Positions 1 to 8,022 of a stretch of 64,000 nt of DNA are shown piece after piece. Within the stretch, counting starts at the first letter, position 1, and each line of letters starts with the position of its first letter. Below the pieces are notes generated by a model. The model was not told the origin of the DNA. It saw only the letters and a program-made list of their open reading frames with translations, and ran no database searches. The DNA is from Pectobacterium aroidearum (lineage in GTDB: Bacteria; Pseudomonadota; Gammaproteobacteria; Enterobacterales; Enterobacteriaceae): contig NZ_CP065044.1 in NCBI RefSeq assembly GCF_015689195.1, forward strand, positions 310,001 to 374,000. Direction: 5' to 3'. The translations under genes and the position numbers were made by a program.

Positions 1-271
1 TAAAGGCGATGAGCTTTTCACCGATCTCAAACTGCGCGGTGTGGTCAAGAAAGCCAAATCCTGTTGCGATATTTTGCGAGCGCAGGTTTTCGACCACGTT
101 GGCATAGAGCCAGTAGCTGAAAGCGACAATCAGGAGGCCGAGCAGGCACTGATAAATCCAGGCGCGCAGCGACTTGCTGTCAAACGCATTCAACAGACGG
201 CGCGCATAAGATGGCGTTCCCAGCCACGACGGTGCAGAGGCTGACGGCAGCGTTGGGTGTGGTGATTTCAT
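1..271 (-). CDS. aapQ: Amino-acid ABC transporter permease, AapQ type (3' part outside window)
   Basis: This is the first 90 codons of an inner-membrane permease of the polar amino-acid ABC importer family (AapJQMP/YhdWXYZ); the rest lies beyond base 1. Translation from the ATG at 271 begins MKSPHPTLPSASAPSW, followed by a basic stretch, one hydrophobic helix at about residues 41-60, and the family phrase NVVENLRSQNIATGFGFL near residues 60-78. AapQ proteins have such an extended N-terminus. It lies 127 bases downstream of aapJ on the same strand, the usual J-Q order of these operons, so the two are probably co-transcribed with aapM and aapP outside the window. The assignment rests on the N-terminus and on the neighbouring aapJ; the amino-acid specificity cannot be read. 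Confidence 0.85.
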   Translation of the reverse strand, partial: MKSPHPTLPSASAPSWLGTPSYARRLLNAFDSKSLRAWIYQCLLGLLIVAFSYWLYANVVENLRSQNIATGFGFLDHTAQFEIGEKLIAF

Positions 272-397
272 TACCGGCGGTCTTTTCTTCTGATCATTAC
301 CGATTGCAGCGCGCTATCCGAGGGGATCTGTGCGTGAATACGGTGGTATGGCGTCAGCCCGGATATTCTCGGGGGGTGACGCCGATGATTGGGTGAA

Positions 398-1450
398 TTA
401 ACGAATGGGCAGACCGTAGAGCAAACCGCCTTTCGTCCAGAGATTATTCAGGTCGCGCTCCAGCGGGGCCGGGGTATCTGGCCCGAAGTGGCGGTTATAA
501 ATATCGCCGTAATTCCCGACCTGCTTAATCACGTTGTAAGCCCACTGGTTACTCAATCCCAGTTTCTGACCGTAATCGCCAGTGACCCCAAGCTGCGCCT
601 GTATATCCGGGTCTGTCGACTTGAGCTTGCTGTCCACGTTCTGTTGACCGATTTCCATCTCTTCCGCGTTGAATGTGGCGTAAACCACCCATTTCACAAT
701 GTCGTACCACTGGTCATCACCCTGACGAACCGCCATCGCCAGCGGCTCTTTTGAGTAAATCCCCGGCAGAATCACATGGTCGGATGGTTTTTCCGCATCA
801 AAGGTGCGCACGCCGGGCAGGGCGACTTTATCGCGGGCAATGACGTCGCAGCGTCCAGACAGGTAGGCCGCGACATACTCTTTATTGTTCTCGATAACCA
901 CCGGGGTGTAATGCAGGTTGCGTGAGGCAAAAATCTGCGCGACGTTACGTTCGGTGCTGCTGCCCGGTGTGATGCAGACGGTCGCGCCGTCCAGATCTTC
1001 GACTTTCTTCACATTGGCGCTGGTGCGCACCATGAAGCCCGTACCGGTATAGAAGGTCGGCGGCGCGAAGTTCAGCCCCAGCGACGTATCGCGAGACAAA
1101 TCAGCGGTGATATTGCGTGACAGCACGTCCACTTCACCAGACTGAATCGCGGGGAAGCGCTGGGCGGTGGAAAGGGCGGCAAAGCGTACTTTATTCGCAT
1201 CGCCAAACACAGCGGCCGCTAATGCGCGGCAATAATCGACGTCCAGCCCGGTCCACTGTCCTTTGCTATCAATCGCGGAAAAGCCGTGGCGCGCTGGGTG
1301 CACGCCGCACACCAGTTCACCGCGTGCTTTGATTTTTTTGAGCGTTTCGCCATTTCCTGCATCAGCGGCATTAGCGTGTGCGACGGGCAGCAGAAGCCCC
1401 CCTAAAGTCAGCGCTGTGGCGGTCGTCAACGAGAGTAGTTTTCTCAGCAT
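398..1450 (-). CDS. aapJ: General L-amino-acid-binding periplasmic protein, AapJ type
   Basis: Solute-binding component of an AapJQMP-type ABC transporter that captures amino acids in the periplasm and delivers them to AapQ/AapM. The 350-residue protein has a Sec signal peptide (MLRKLLSLTTATALTLGGLL, likely cleaved near residue 28 after an AxA motif). A type-II periplasmic binding fold follows, with the family phrases RGELVCGVHPARHGFSAID, GLDVDYCRALAAAVFGD and VCITPGSSTERNV. Length matches the AapJ/YhdW family. The start has an AGGATAC-like ribosome site. The promoter region holds a perfect TTTGTATACAAA palindrome (1520-1531), also found near the GntR-type gene, so a shared regulator is likely. 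Because two MmgE/PrpD genes are adjacent, the ligand may be an unusual amino or imino acid; that is inference. Confidence 0.9.
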   Translation of the reverse strand: MLRKLLSLTTATALTLGGLLLPVAHANAADAGNGETLKKIKARGELVCGVHPARHGFSAIDSKGQWTGLDVDYCRALAAAVFGDANKVRFAALSTAQRFPAIQSGEVDVLSRNITADLSRDTSLGLNFAPPTFYTGTGFMVRTSANVKKVEDLDGATVCITPGSSTERNVAQIFASRNLHYTPVVIENNKEYVAAYLSGRCDVIARDKVALPGVRTFDAEKPSDHVILPGIYSKEPLAMAVRQGDDQWYDIVKWVVYATFNAEEMEIGQQNVDSKLKSTDPDIQAQLGVTGDYGQKLGLSNQWAYNVIKQVGNYGDIYNRHFGPDTPAPLERDLNNLWTKGGLLYGLPIR

Positions 1451-1519
1451 AAGTATCCTCAGAATGATCGGTGTTGTTTTAATTTGTTGTAATTAATGGT
1501 TTTTATTATGGCGCGTTCT

Positions 1520-1531
1520 TTTGTATACAAA
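1520..1531. promoter_or_regulatory. Palindromic operator candidate TTTGTATACAAA before aapJ
   Basis: This perfect 12-base palindrome lies about 70 bases upstream of the aapJ start. An almost identical copy (TTTGTATACAGT) sits at 5338-5349 between the second prpD gene and the FCD-type GntR gene. GntR-family regulators of the FCD group often bind short palindromes with a GTATAC core, so this is the best candidate operator of that regulator. No experimental evidence is available. Confidence 0.5.
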
Positions 1532-1623
1532 TGTTCTCAATGTTGCATCTAAATGGCAAATAGCATATTTCTCTATCTAAATCTGAATATTGGATATAGC
1601 CATTTCGGGCACGACCAGAAGGA

Positions 1624-1663
1624 TAAAAAAGAGAGGTGTGCCTCGCACGGTAAGCAAGGCACA
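1624..1663 (-). terminator. Rho-independent terminator candidate of the TauE-prpD operon
   Basis: Read on the minus strand, TGTGCCT and AGGCACA form a 7-bp stem with a 13-base loop, followed after a short gap by a run of six T. It lies about 10 bases beyond the stop of the TauE/SafE gene and upstream of aapJ, so it would separate the two transcription units. Confidence 0.6.
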
Positions 1664-1673
1664 GAGGGATGAT

Positions 1674-2447
1674 TTAGCGGGCGAGCAGGCTTTGTATGCC
1701 TTGCCACATGAGCTGGGCGCTGAGCACTAACATGGTGAGGCGAAACGTGGTGCGGAAGAGTTTTTCAGGCAGATTATCCAGCAGGCGTGTGCCCAGCCAG
1801 GTGCCTAATACGCCGCTGACAATCATCGCAGCCAGCATCGGCAGCCAATCGTGATAGGCAAACCCCATCATCCCGAATGCCAGTATCTTCAGGCCGTGTT
1901 GTAACACCATGCAGAGCGCGTGCGTGGCGATAAGCGGCTGTTTGGTGACCCCCTGAGAGCTGATAAGCCCAGCGACCATTGGACCCGTTGCGCCAACAAT
2001 CATGGTGCCGAGGCTGGTGAGCGCACCACCGAGAATGAAGAACAATCGATTAACCGGTTTTGGCGCGGTGCGTTTACGGAAAACCGACCACAGAATGAAA
2101 CTGGCCAGCGCAATTTTTGCCACGCTGTCTGGGATCCAAACGACGACGGGCGCACCCAGTGCGATGCCGATGACGCTGCCGATAAAAAACCACAGCGCCA
2201 ATGGCCAGACGATATACAAACGCTGGATCAGGCTGCGGCTGAGGTTGGAGCCTAGCTGGACGATGCCGTGTACCGGCAGCAGGCTGCTGACTGGCATCCC
2301 GAGACCCATGATCGCAAGCAATGTGACGCCACCGCCCAGCCCCAGCGCGGCCGTTAACGCCGACGTCAAAAAACTGCAAAAAATCAGGATACCGGCAAAG
2401 AGCGGAGAAATGTCGGGCGGAACAAGATGTAGCATGGTGAAACCCAT
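1674..2447 (-). CDS. TauE/SafE family membrane transporter (putative anion exporter)
   Basis: Polytopic inner-membrane protein of the TauE/SafE (DUF81) family, whose members are linked to export or uptake of sulfite, sulfoacetate and other organic anions. Hydrophobic helices fill most of the length. The N-terminal repeat carries TAALGLGGGVTLLAIMGLGMP and the C-terminal half has VSGVLGTWLGTRLLDNLPEKLFR, the duplicated glycine-rich motif typical of the family. The reading frame is open to a TTG at 2495, but ATG at 2447 or 2435 places the first helix close to the N-terminus as usual; I chose 2447, with no strong ribosome site at either. It follows prpD1 closely on the same strand and ends at a terminator-like hairpin. 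The substrate is unknown; context suggests the acid handled by the PrpD proteins. Confidence 0.8.
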   Translation of the reverse strand: MGFTMLHLVPPDISPLFAGILIFCSFLTSALTAALGLGGGVTLLAIMGLGMPVSSLLPVHGIVQLGSNLSRSLIQRLYIVWPLALWFFIGSVIGIALGAPVVVWIPDSVAKIALASFILWSVFRKRTAPKPVNRLFFILGGALTSLGTMIVGATGPMVAGLISSQGVTKQPLIATHALCMVLQHGLKILAFGMMGFAYHDWLPMLAAMIVSGVLGTWLGTRLLDNLPEKLFRTTFRLTMLVLSAQLMWQGIQSLLAR

Positions 2448-2510
2448 CGCGTGGTCGAGCAAATGATAATGCCTGATGCGTTCAATGCGTATCAAGCACC
2501 CGTTCCGCTG

Positions 2511-3836
2511 TTAACGATAATCGTCATGCAGCAGGCGTTGATACAGCGCCAGCGCCTCAGGGCGTGGCAAAGCCTGACTGGCGCAGTCGATGAATTTCTC
2601 CGCAATCAGATTATCCGGCAGCGGGTTCTCTGCGCTGGAGCCACGCGCACCTGCCACGCGACGATGATAGGTGTGGCCGTCACGAGTGATTAGCGTAACG
2701 TGCGCCGTGTGTGTGGTGGGCTCGTCATGACAGATGAGTTCAACGCGTGCCATCAGCGATTGTGTGGTGGGGTCGTGCAGCGCCGCTTCGTCAATAAAAT
2801 CGTCCAGCGTCAGCTTTCCCTGTACCCAGGCACGGGCAATACAGTAGTGCAGGCTGAATTTCCCCGCCAGCGGCGTATCCGGCGTCGGGATGTTGATGTG
2901 CGGGAAGCGAATAGGGTGGATGGCAATCTGAATGCGTTCCAGCGATTCTGGGGACAGCTCGGTTTCCTCGCGTAGCGTCAGCAGGCTGTCCAGCGGTGCC
3001 AGAATGGCGTAGCAGCAGGGGAAATATTTAAAATTATTCCCTTTTACGGGGTCCAGAATATGAGACGGTGCGGACCAAGGCTCGGTTAATGGTGTGGTGT
3101 CGACGTTTTCGGCGGCGCGGTTGTAGACGTTGAAATACCCGTGGTGGTGTTCAAATGCGGTATCCCCCGCGCTGTATCCCTGACGCGCCAATAATACCGC
3201 CATGACGGCGCTGCGATTGGCGTGGCCGACTGCCAGTGATTTCGTTTGACTGCCGAAGTTGGATTTGATGCCGGAGGCGAGTGACGCCGTGATTGCAAAG
3301 GCGGTCGCCGTTTCTTCTTCACTGAGCTTCAGCAGCACCGCGCAGGCTGCCACGCCCGCGAAAATGCCGACGGACGTTGTGGGGTGCCAGCCGTTGCGAT
3401 ATTGAAAAGGGCTGACGGCTTTGCCCATGCGTACCGCGGTTTCATAACCACACAAATAGGCATGCAGGATCGTTTCTCCGTTGGCTTCCTGCTTGTCTGC
3501 CAGCGCCAGCAAGGCCGGGAGTACGGCGACAGAAATATGCCCGTGCAGCCAGGAGTTGGAGTCGTCAAAATCGAGCAAATGCGCGGATGTGCCGTTTAAT
3601 AACGCCGCATCCAGCGCGTTAAGTTTGAGATCAGTACCGAAAATACGGCTCTTTCCCACGGCGGCGGAGGGCACTATCACCGCCCTGAGTTTTTGCGCCC
3701 CGTCCTGAATCCCCCCCGCGAGCGTGACGCCCAGCGTATCAATTACGGCAGTGCGGGCGTGTGCCAATACGTCGGCAGGGAACGTCTGGCGAGAAAATTC
3801 CAGCAGATTATGGGCAAGCTGGCGGGCAATGGTCAT
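2511..3836 (-). CDS. MmgE/PrpD family protein, paralogue 1
   Basis: Member of the MmgE/PrpD superfamily, which includes 2-methylcitrate dehydratase, cis-aconitate decarboxylase and iminodisuccinate epimerase. The 441-residue protein has the all-helical N-terminal domain and mixed C-terminal domain of the family. The active-site region NGTSAHLLDFDDS lies at residues 81-93 and a downstream histidine at residue 100 (LHGHIS); a glycine- and lysine-rich segment NFGSQTKSLAVGHANRSAV lies in the middle. Compared with paralogue 2 the usual DDTH is DDSN, a change at a position near the active site in cis-aconitate decarboxylase. It is 63 bases after paralogue 2 and close to the TauE gene, so the three are probably one operon. 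Which polycarboxylate it acts on cannot be told from sequence alone. Confidence 0.85.
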   Translation of the reverse strand: MTIARQLAHNLLEFSRQTFPADVLAHARTAVIDTLGVTLAGGIQDGAQKLRAVIVPSAAVGKSRIFGTDLKLNALDAALLNGTSAHLLDFDDSNSWLHGHISVAVLPALLALADKQEANGETILHAYLCGYETAVRMGKAVSPFQYRNGWHPTTSVGIFAGVAACAVLLKLSEEETATAFAITASLASGIKSNFGSQTKSLAVGHANRSAVMAVLLARQGYSAGDTAFEHHHGYFNVYNRAAENVDTTPLTEPWSAPSHILDPVKGNNFKYFPCCYAILAPLDSLLTLREETELSPESLERIQIAIHPIRFPHINIPTPDTPLAGKFSLHYCIARAWVQGKLTLDDFIDEAALHDPTTQSLMARVELICHDEPTTHTAHVTLITRDGHTYHRRVAGARGSSAENPLPDNLIAEKFIDCASQALPRPEALALYQRLLHDDYR

Positions 3837-3899
3837 GGAGGCGTCCTGTCGTTATCGTGAAATTTTTATATCGAATGGTTTATGTCTAACTGAAGCGCG

Positions 3900-5252
3900 T
3901 TAGCCCGCTAATAGCGAAGTCAGTGTCGCGAGCGACCCCGGCTGCTCAAAGTGGAAAGCCGCCTGATAGAGCCGACGGCTGCGGTCTTCCCCCAATACGG
4001 GGAGGGTCAGCACGTCAAACTTGGTGCGCAGCTCGGCGTCGGTCAGTGGATTTTGCGGGTGCCCGCGATAAACATCGGTTTCGGCATGGCGTATTTCGCC
4101 GTCTTCCAGTTCGATATCGATAAACGCGGAACTGGCCGATTGCCCCTCGACGGCATCGATCTGTAGGCGTGACAGCAACTGGCGTGCAGCCGGGTCGTCA
4201 ACGGTCTGCTGCGTAAAGTCCGTATCGGTGAGGCGGTAGCCGCTCAACGCCAGCGCAATGCAGTGCGGAATACTGAATTTGCTCTCCAGCGGGGTTTGCG
4301 GGTTGGCGATCCCCGCGTTCACCATTCCCATTGGATGGACTTTGGCATGAATACGGGTGATAGCGCGGCCTTTTAGCTGTGGATAGAGCTTGAGCGCCGT
4401 TTCAATTGACGCATGGGTTCCTCGACAGCTGGCATACAGTTTGTAGCCGTTACCCAATAGCTCCCAACTGTCGCCAAAATCGAGCGGCGGGATGACGGCA
4501 CTGCCGTCCTGCACAAAGGTTTTTACCCAGCCATCGGTTTCATAAAAGTGATGGGCGGCAATAAAACCTTCCTCAGCCAGTTCTGCCGCCGTGATGCCAT
4601 CCATTGCCGCTTTGCCTGCATGAAACGGTTTGCCGTGCGTACCGGATGATTTCTGCAATCCTCCCATCATGGTCGCGGCCGCCCCCAACGCATTGGCAAT
4701 AGCGTTGGGTTCCAGACGCAGAATGGAAGCGGCAACGGCTGCTGCTCCTGCGCGTCCGACAATCGACGTTGGGTGAAAGCCTCGACGTTGCAGGCTGCGA
4801 CCTACACCAGGTACCCAGCCGCCCCCCAGTCTGGCCATGACTTCAAATCCGGTGATGAACGCGATAAGCGTCGTGCGCTCGTCCGCACCGTAATGCTGTG
4901 CCATTGCCAACGCGGTTGACCAGCAAGGGCCGCTAGGGTGCCCCGCACCAGCCGGATGCGTATCGTCATAGTCGGCTGCATGAGAAAGCGTGCCGTTGAT
5001 CAGTGCCGCCAGCGCTGGTGTGGTTTTCGCACCGAGAATGATTTGCGCCTTTCCCTGAGCCTGCCAGCGTTGCGCCACGCGTTGAACCGCGCTGGCCGCA
5101 TCGTCTCCTGTCGCGCCAATGGAGACGCCCAGATAGTCAATGAGCGCACGCTTGGCTTCGTGCCACACGGCATCGGGGATCGTCATTGTGGGCGCGTTGT
5201 GAATAAACTGGCTGAGCGCGTTGCCGCGAGGAAACGTCGGGGTGGCAGACAT
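3900..5252 (-). CDS. MmgE/PrpD family protein, paralogue 2
   Basis: Second MmgE/PrpD protein, 450 residues. It keeps the canonical family signature INGTLSHAADYDDTHPAGAG around residues 85-104 and the histidine in GHPSG at residue 105. The middle carries GTHGKPFHAGKAAMDG, matching the lysine/histidine motif of cis-aconitate decarboxylases, and the later segment CRGTHASIETAL is also typical. A clear AAGGAG ribosome site precedes the ATG at 5252. It is the first gene of a probable operon with paralogue 1 and the TauE gene, divergent from the FCD-type GntR gene. Tandem diverged copies beside an amino-acid importer suggest two steps on one multi-acid substrate, or a heteromeric enzyme; both are inference. 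Confidence 0.87.
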   Translation of the reverse strand: MSATPTFPRGNALSQFIHNAPTMTIPDAVWHEAKRALIDYLGVSIGATGDDAASAVQRVAQRWQAQGKAQIILGAKTTPALAALINGTLSHAADYDDTHPAGAGHPSGPCWSTALAMAQHYGADERTTLIAFITGFEVMARLGGGWVPGVGRSLQRRGFHPTSIVGRAGAAAVAASILRLEPNAIANALGAAATMMGGLQKSSGTHGKPFHAGKAAMDGITAAELAEEGFIAAHHFYETDGWVKTFVQDGSAVIPPLDFGDSWELLGNGYKLYASCRGTHASIETALKLYPQLKGRAITRIHAKVHPMGMVNAGIANPQTPLESKFSIPHCIALALSGYRLTDTDFTQQTVDDPAARQLLSRLQIDAVEGQSASSAFIDIELEDGEIRHAETDVYRGHPQNPLTDAELRTKFDVLTLPVLGEDRSRRLYQAAFHFEQPGSLATLTSLLAG

Positions 5253-5337
5253 CGTAGGAGCTCCTTAAGCAAAAACGCGAGGAGATTGCCAGTACACCGA
5301 ACGGTGCTAAGATTCGCGTTTTGTATTGTTGAATGCA

Positions 5338-5349
5338 TTTGTATACAGT
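5338..5349. promoter_or_regulatory. Operator candidate TTTGTATACAGT in the prpD-gntR divergent region
   Basis: Near-palindrome matching the perfect copy before aapJ (1520-1531) at 10 of 12 positions. It lies 86 bases upstream of prpD paralogue 2 in the 331-base divergent region 5253-5583, well placed to control the prpD operon and possibly the regulator itself. No other gene or RNA could be recognised in this gap; the short ORFs there lack ribosome sites and family resemblance. Confidence 0.45.
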
Positions 5350-5583
5350 GTGTGACGAAAAGCATATGCAATCGCCCATTCAGTGACAAAGACGCTTTTT
5401 CGCTAAGCTAAGTACAAAATATGCGATGCGATATCTTGCTAAAGGCAGGGCGTCGGGCAAACTTGAATTTTTCTCAATGCATGACGATCCGTAGCGTGAA
5501 GGTGCGAACCGCGACAAAAAGCGAGGCGTTTGTCCATCTGCACTCGGCCTTATTCCGACCGTCACACGATATATCAAGGGACT

Positions 5584-6234
5584 ATGAACTTAACACTTAA
5601 CGACAAAGCGCCGGCACTGTCGCCATTCGAGGTACTGATTAACGCGATAGAGAAAGGCGAGCTGCTGCCTGGCGAACGTTTGCAGGAAACACGGTTGGCG
5701 AAGCAGTTTGGATTGAGCCGAACGCCGATTCGTGAGGCGCTGCACCGTCTGGAAGCGTTGGGGCTGGTGGAGCCGGGTCCACAGCGTGGACTGATGATCG
5801 CGCAGATCAGCTATGAGCGACTGCGTCAGCTTTTCGCCGTGCGTGAAGGGTTAGAGCGGCTGGCGATGGAGCTTGCTGTCGCTTCTGCGTCGGCAGAAGA
5901 ACTGGCTCTGCTGCAGGATATGGTCGACGTGGAGAAGACGCTCACCGATAGCCGACAACTGCACGATCATAATCGGCTTTTTCATCGCCAGATTTACCGG
6001 GCGACTCATAATCCGTATCTGAATGAGATGCTGGAAAATCTGCGCATTCATCTGTCGCTCCTGCGCGGAACCACTTATGAATCGACGGAACGTACCGAAG
6101 AGGCACGGCGTGAACATCAGGCAATTGTGGCAGCGTTGGTACGGCGTGATAAGGACGCGGCACAAGAGGCTGCCTGCCAACATATCCGTAACGGCTATCG
6201 TGCCCGACTAAGCATGTTAAATCAGCAGCTTTGA
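5584..6234 (+). CDS. GntR-family transcriptional regulator, FCD type
   Basis: Predicted DNA-binding regulator of 216 residues. The N-terminal winged helix-turn-helix (GELLPGERLQETRLAKQFGL then SRTPIREALHRLEALGLVE) is diagnostic of GntR proteins. The C-terminal helical FCD domain contains RLFHRQIYRATHNPYLNEML and a final HIRNGYRARL segment with the histidines that bind metal or ligand in this group. The frame is open from 5530, but the ATG at 5584 has an AAGGGA ribosome site 6 bases upstream and gives a normal N-terminus. It is divergent from the prpD operon and probably senses its substrate. The last bases are followed at once by GlrR-type sites belonging to glmZ. Confidence 0.9.
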   Translation: MNLTLNDKAPALSPFEVLINAIEKGELLPGERLQETRLAKQFGLSRTPIREALHRLEALGLVEPGPQRGLMIAQISYERLRQLFAVREGLERLAMELAVASASAEELALLQDMVDVEKTLTDSRQLHDHNRLFHRQIYRATHNPYLNEMLENLRIHLSLLRGTTYESTERTEEARREHQAIVAALVRRDKDAAQEAACQHIRNGYRARLSMLNQQL

Positions 6235-6240
6235 TCGAAC

Positions 6241-6258
6241 TGTCGGAAAAACACGACA
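6241..6258 (+). promoter_or_regulatory. GlrR-type activator site 1 for glmZ
   Basis: TGTC-N10-GACA, the consensus bound by the response regulator GlrR upstream of the sigma-54 promoters of glmY and glmZ in Enterobacteriaceae. It starts only 7 bases after the stop codon of the preceding GntR-type gene and lies about 265 bases upstream of the predicted GlmZ start. Confidence 0.7.
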
Positions 6259-6273
6259 CTTGGGGTGATCTGC

Positions 6274-6291
6274 TGTCTCAAAAAAGAGACA
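6274..6291 (+). promoter_or_regulatory. GlrR-type activator site 2 for glmZ
   Basis: Second perfect TGTC-N10-GACA; the whole 18-mer is itself an inverted repeat (TGTCTC and GAGACA around an A-rich centre). It is 33 bases from site 1, close to three helical turns, which suits cooperative binding. Confidence 0.7.
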
Positions 6292-6336
6292 TTTAATTCA
6301 TTGATTAATAATAGTTAATATTTTTTATGATAAATC

Positions 6337-6354
6337 CGTCTCTGAATAGCGACA
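6337..6354 (+). promoter_or_regulatory. GlrR-type activator site 3 for glmZ
   Basis: CGTC-N10-GACA, one base from consensus, 63 bases downstream of site 2 and about 150 bases upstream of the -24 element. AT-rich DNA between it and the promoter could hold an IHF bend site, as expected at sigma-54 promoters. Confidence 0.55.
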
Positions 6355-6488
6355 TATTTTGTGAGCGGGGTCTCGTTTTTATCACTCATGACACTTTTGC
6401 TTTTCTTCCCGTGAAGAAATAAAAATAACATTTATTATTAGCGGGTTATCATTGAATTGAGAGTCGATGGTAATAAAATTATGCATGT

Positions 6489-6504
6489 TGGCATAATTTG
6501 TGCT
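6489..6504 (+). promoter_or_regulatory. Sigma-54 (-24/-12) promoter of glmZ
   Basis: TGGCATAATTTGTGCT has the GG and GC dinucleotides exactly 10 bases apart and ends 12 bases before the predicted GlmZ 5' end, as required for a -24/-12 promoter. Three GlrR-type sites lie upstream. E. coli glmZ uses a sigma-70 promoter, while several other enterobacteria use sigma-54 plus GlrR; this sequence fits the second group. Confidence 0.75.
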
Positions 6505-6515
6505 TAAATATACGT

Positions 6516-6727
6516 GTAGATGCTCATTCCACCTTCTATGCTTGCTTCGGCTTCATAATCCTGGGAATGATGCAGAGCCAATTTGAGGTGCCTATCGTCC
6601 AACTCCAGATGAAGATGCAAATCTCCATCGGGCTTTCCGGACATAACGTTGAGTGAGGCACCATTCTGTTGTCTGACAGACCTGATATTTTCAACGCTTA
6701 CCGTTTATCGGTAAGCGTTTTTTTTCG
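6516..6727 (+). ncRNA. glmZ: Small regulatory RNA GlmZ
   Basis: Trans-acting Hfq-dependent small RNA that activates translation of glmS mRNA (glucosamine-6-phosphate synthase); it is cleaved by RNase E with RapZ and protected by its decoy GlmY. The 5' end GTAGATGCTCATTCCA is identical to E. coli GlmZ. Conserved islands follow in order: GGAATGA-GCAGAGCC, GTGC(C)TATCGTCCA, ACAACGTTGAGTGA-GCACC (reads ATAACGTTGAGTGAGGCACC here) and ACAGACCTG. The gene ends in a perfect 11-bp stem (AACGCTTACCG and CGGTAAGCGTT) with a TTTAT loop and a long T run. It sits next to hemY as in E. coli. The RNA and its location are recognised from memory of the E. coli sequence, not from a search. Confidence 0.95.
6693..6727 (+). 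terminator. Rho-independent terminator of glmZ
   Basis: Perfect 11-bp inverted repeat around a 5-base loop (TTTAT), followed by a run of eight T. It forms the 3' end of GlmZ and is the only strong plus-strand terminator between the GntR-type gene and hemY. Confidence 0.9.
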
Positions 6728-6759
6728 TCTGATGAAAATGTTCGGTAACTGCCTTCTTC

Positions 6760-6799
6760 CGAAACATAAAACGAATAAGGCTCCCAAAAGGAGCCTTAT
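6760..6799 (-). terminator. Terminator of the hemCDXY operon
   Basis: Perfect 10-bp inverted repeat ATAAGGCTCC / GGAGCCTTAT with a 5-base loop, followed on the minus strand by TCGTTTTATGTTTC. It lies 24 bases beyond the hemY stop and faces the glmZ terminator, so transcription converges here. Confidence 0.7.
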
Positions 6800-6822
6800 G
6801 AAGGGGATGTCGTAGCGATCGA

Positions 6823-8022
6823 TTAGTCGGCAGGCTGTTGTAGCGTGAGCAACAGCCCTTCACGCCGCATTTGCGCCGCTTCATCGGGCAGATGCAGCCG
6901 CTCCAGTGCGTCGGCGCGCCAGGCATAATCATAAGCGTCCGGGCGGAGCTCTAGTGCAGCGCGGAAGGCATCGCTAGCCTGTTGCCATTCGCCGTGTTTC
7001 ATCAATAGCTGCCCTAACGTGCTGCTCAACAGCGGCGTAGTGCCGTGTTGCTTGGTGTACTGATGCAGCACTTTTTCCAGTTGTTCCGGGTTACCCGCCT
7101 TGAGGCGAGGCATTAGCAGGATCAAACGCTCGTCATATTGACGTTTGAGACCGTCGAGAATGATCTTCTGGGCCGTATCGTGATCGTCACACTCGATCAA
7201 ATGCTCAGCCATCGCGACCTGAAGCGGGATCTCATGGCGTACTTTACGGCTCTGATTATTCCACCATGATTTCAGCCCTTCGCTGCCGCCATCTGCCATC
7301 GCCTGATTCATCAGGCCTATATAGGCCTGCTGTTGCAGATCCAGCAAACGTGCTTCAGGGTACAGATTGATCTTGCGCATCGCAGGCAGAATATCCAGCA
7401 GTGCACTGTAGGCATGGGTTCGCAGGAAAGCCTGTTCCGCTAAACGCAGCACCTCTGGATGACGGGGCGCAACTTCCAGCAATTTGTCCACGCCGTGACG
7501 CGCCGCATGATCTTCATTACGCGCCAACTGAATACGCACGCGCGTGATATCCACCGGAAGTTGATCGGTATCTGCAACCTCGGCGGCACGCTCCAGATAT
7601 TGCTTGGTGCGGAATTCGTCACCGCGCTGTTGGGCGGCTTCGGCTGCCAGCAGGTAGTTAACCACAGGCTGCTCGGCGTGGTCGGCATTGCGAGTCAGCA
7701 GTTTTTCTACCTGTAAATAATCCCCTTCGGCCAGCTTGAGCAGCGCGGCTTTGGTCTGCTTTCTGGCGCGGGTGCGTTTGCGACCGAGGAACCAGCCGCG
7801 TGTGCGGGCGCCGGTACGAAAGATTCGGCGGAGCACCCATTCCACCGCCAGAAAGGCGAGGAAAAACAGCACCAGCATAATGACCAGACCGGTCACACTG
7901 GTTTGAATATCATAATTATCCGTCTGGATCAGGACGTAGCCTTGGTGACCCGCGACGATCGGGCCGATCACAACGCCTGCGATCAGGATCAGGAACAGCA
8001 ATAAGACTTTCAGCATGCTCAT
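6823..8022 (-). CDS. hemY: HemY, haem-operon membrane protein with TPR repeats
   Basis: Last gene of the hemCDXY operon; an inner-membrane protein of uncertain role near haem synthesis, unrelated to the protoporphyrinogen oxidase also called HemY in Gram-positives. Two hydrophobic helices lie at about residues 3-25 and 43-65, with [18 protein letters not shown] between them. An [18 protein letters not shown] basic segment and a long TPR-like region follow (for example [20 protein letters not shown] and [20 protein letters not shown]). At 399 residues it matches E. coli HemY. The ATG at 8022 overlaps the hemX stop in an ATGA arrangement, implying translational coupling; the E. coli start corresponds to the second ATG at 8016. 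Confidence 0.94.
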   Translation of the reverse strand: MSMLKVLLLFLILIAGVVIGPIVAGHQGYVLIQTDNYDIQTSVTGLVIMLVLFFLAFLAVEWVLRRIFRTGARTRGWFLGRKRTRARKQTKAALLKLAEGDYLQVEKLLTRNADHAEQPVVNYLLAAEAAQQRGDEFRTKQYLERAAEVADTDQLPVDITRVRIQLARNEDHAARHGVDKLLEVAPRHPEVLRLAEQAFLRTHAYSALLDILPAMRKINLYPEARLLDLQQQAYIGLMNQAMADGGSEGLKSWWNNQSRKVRHEIPLQVAMAEHLIECDDHDTAQKIILDGLKRQYDERLILLMPRLKAGNPEQLEKVLHQYTKQHGTTPLLSSTLGQLLMKHGEWQQASDAFRAALELRPDAYDYAWRADALERLHLPDEAAQMRREGLLLTLQQPAD

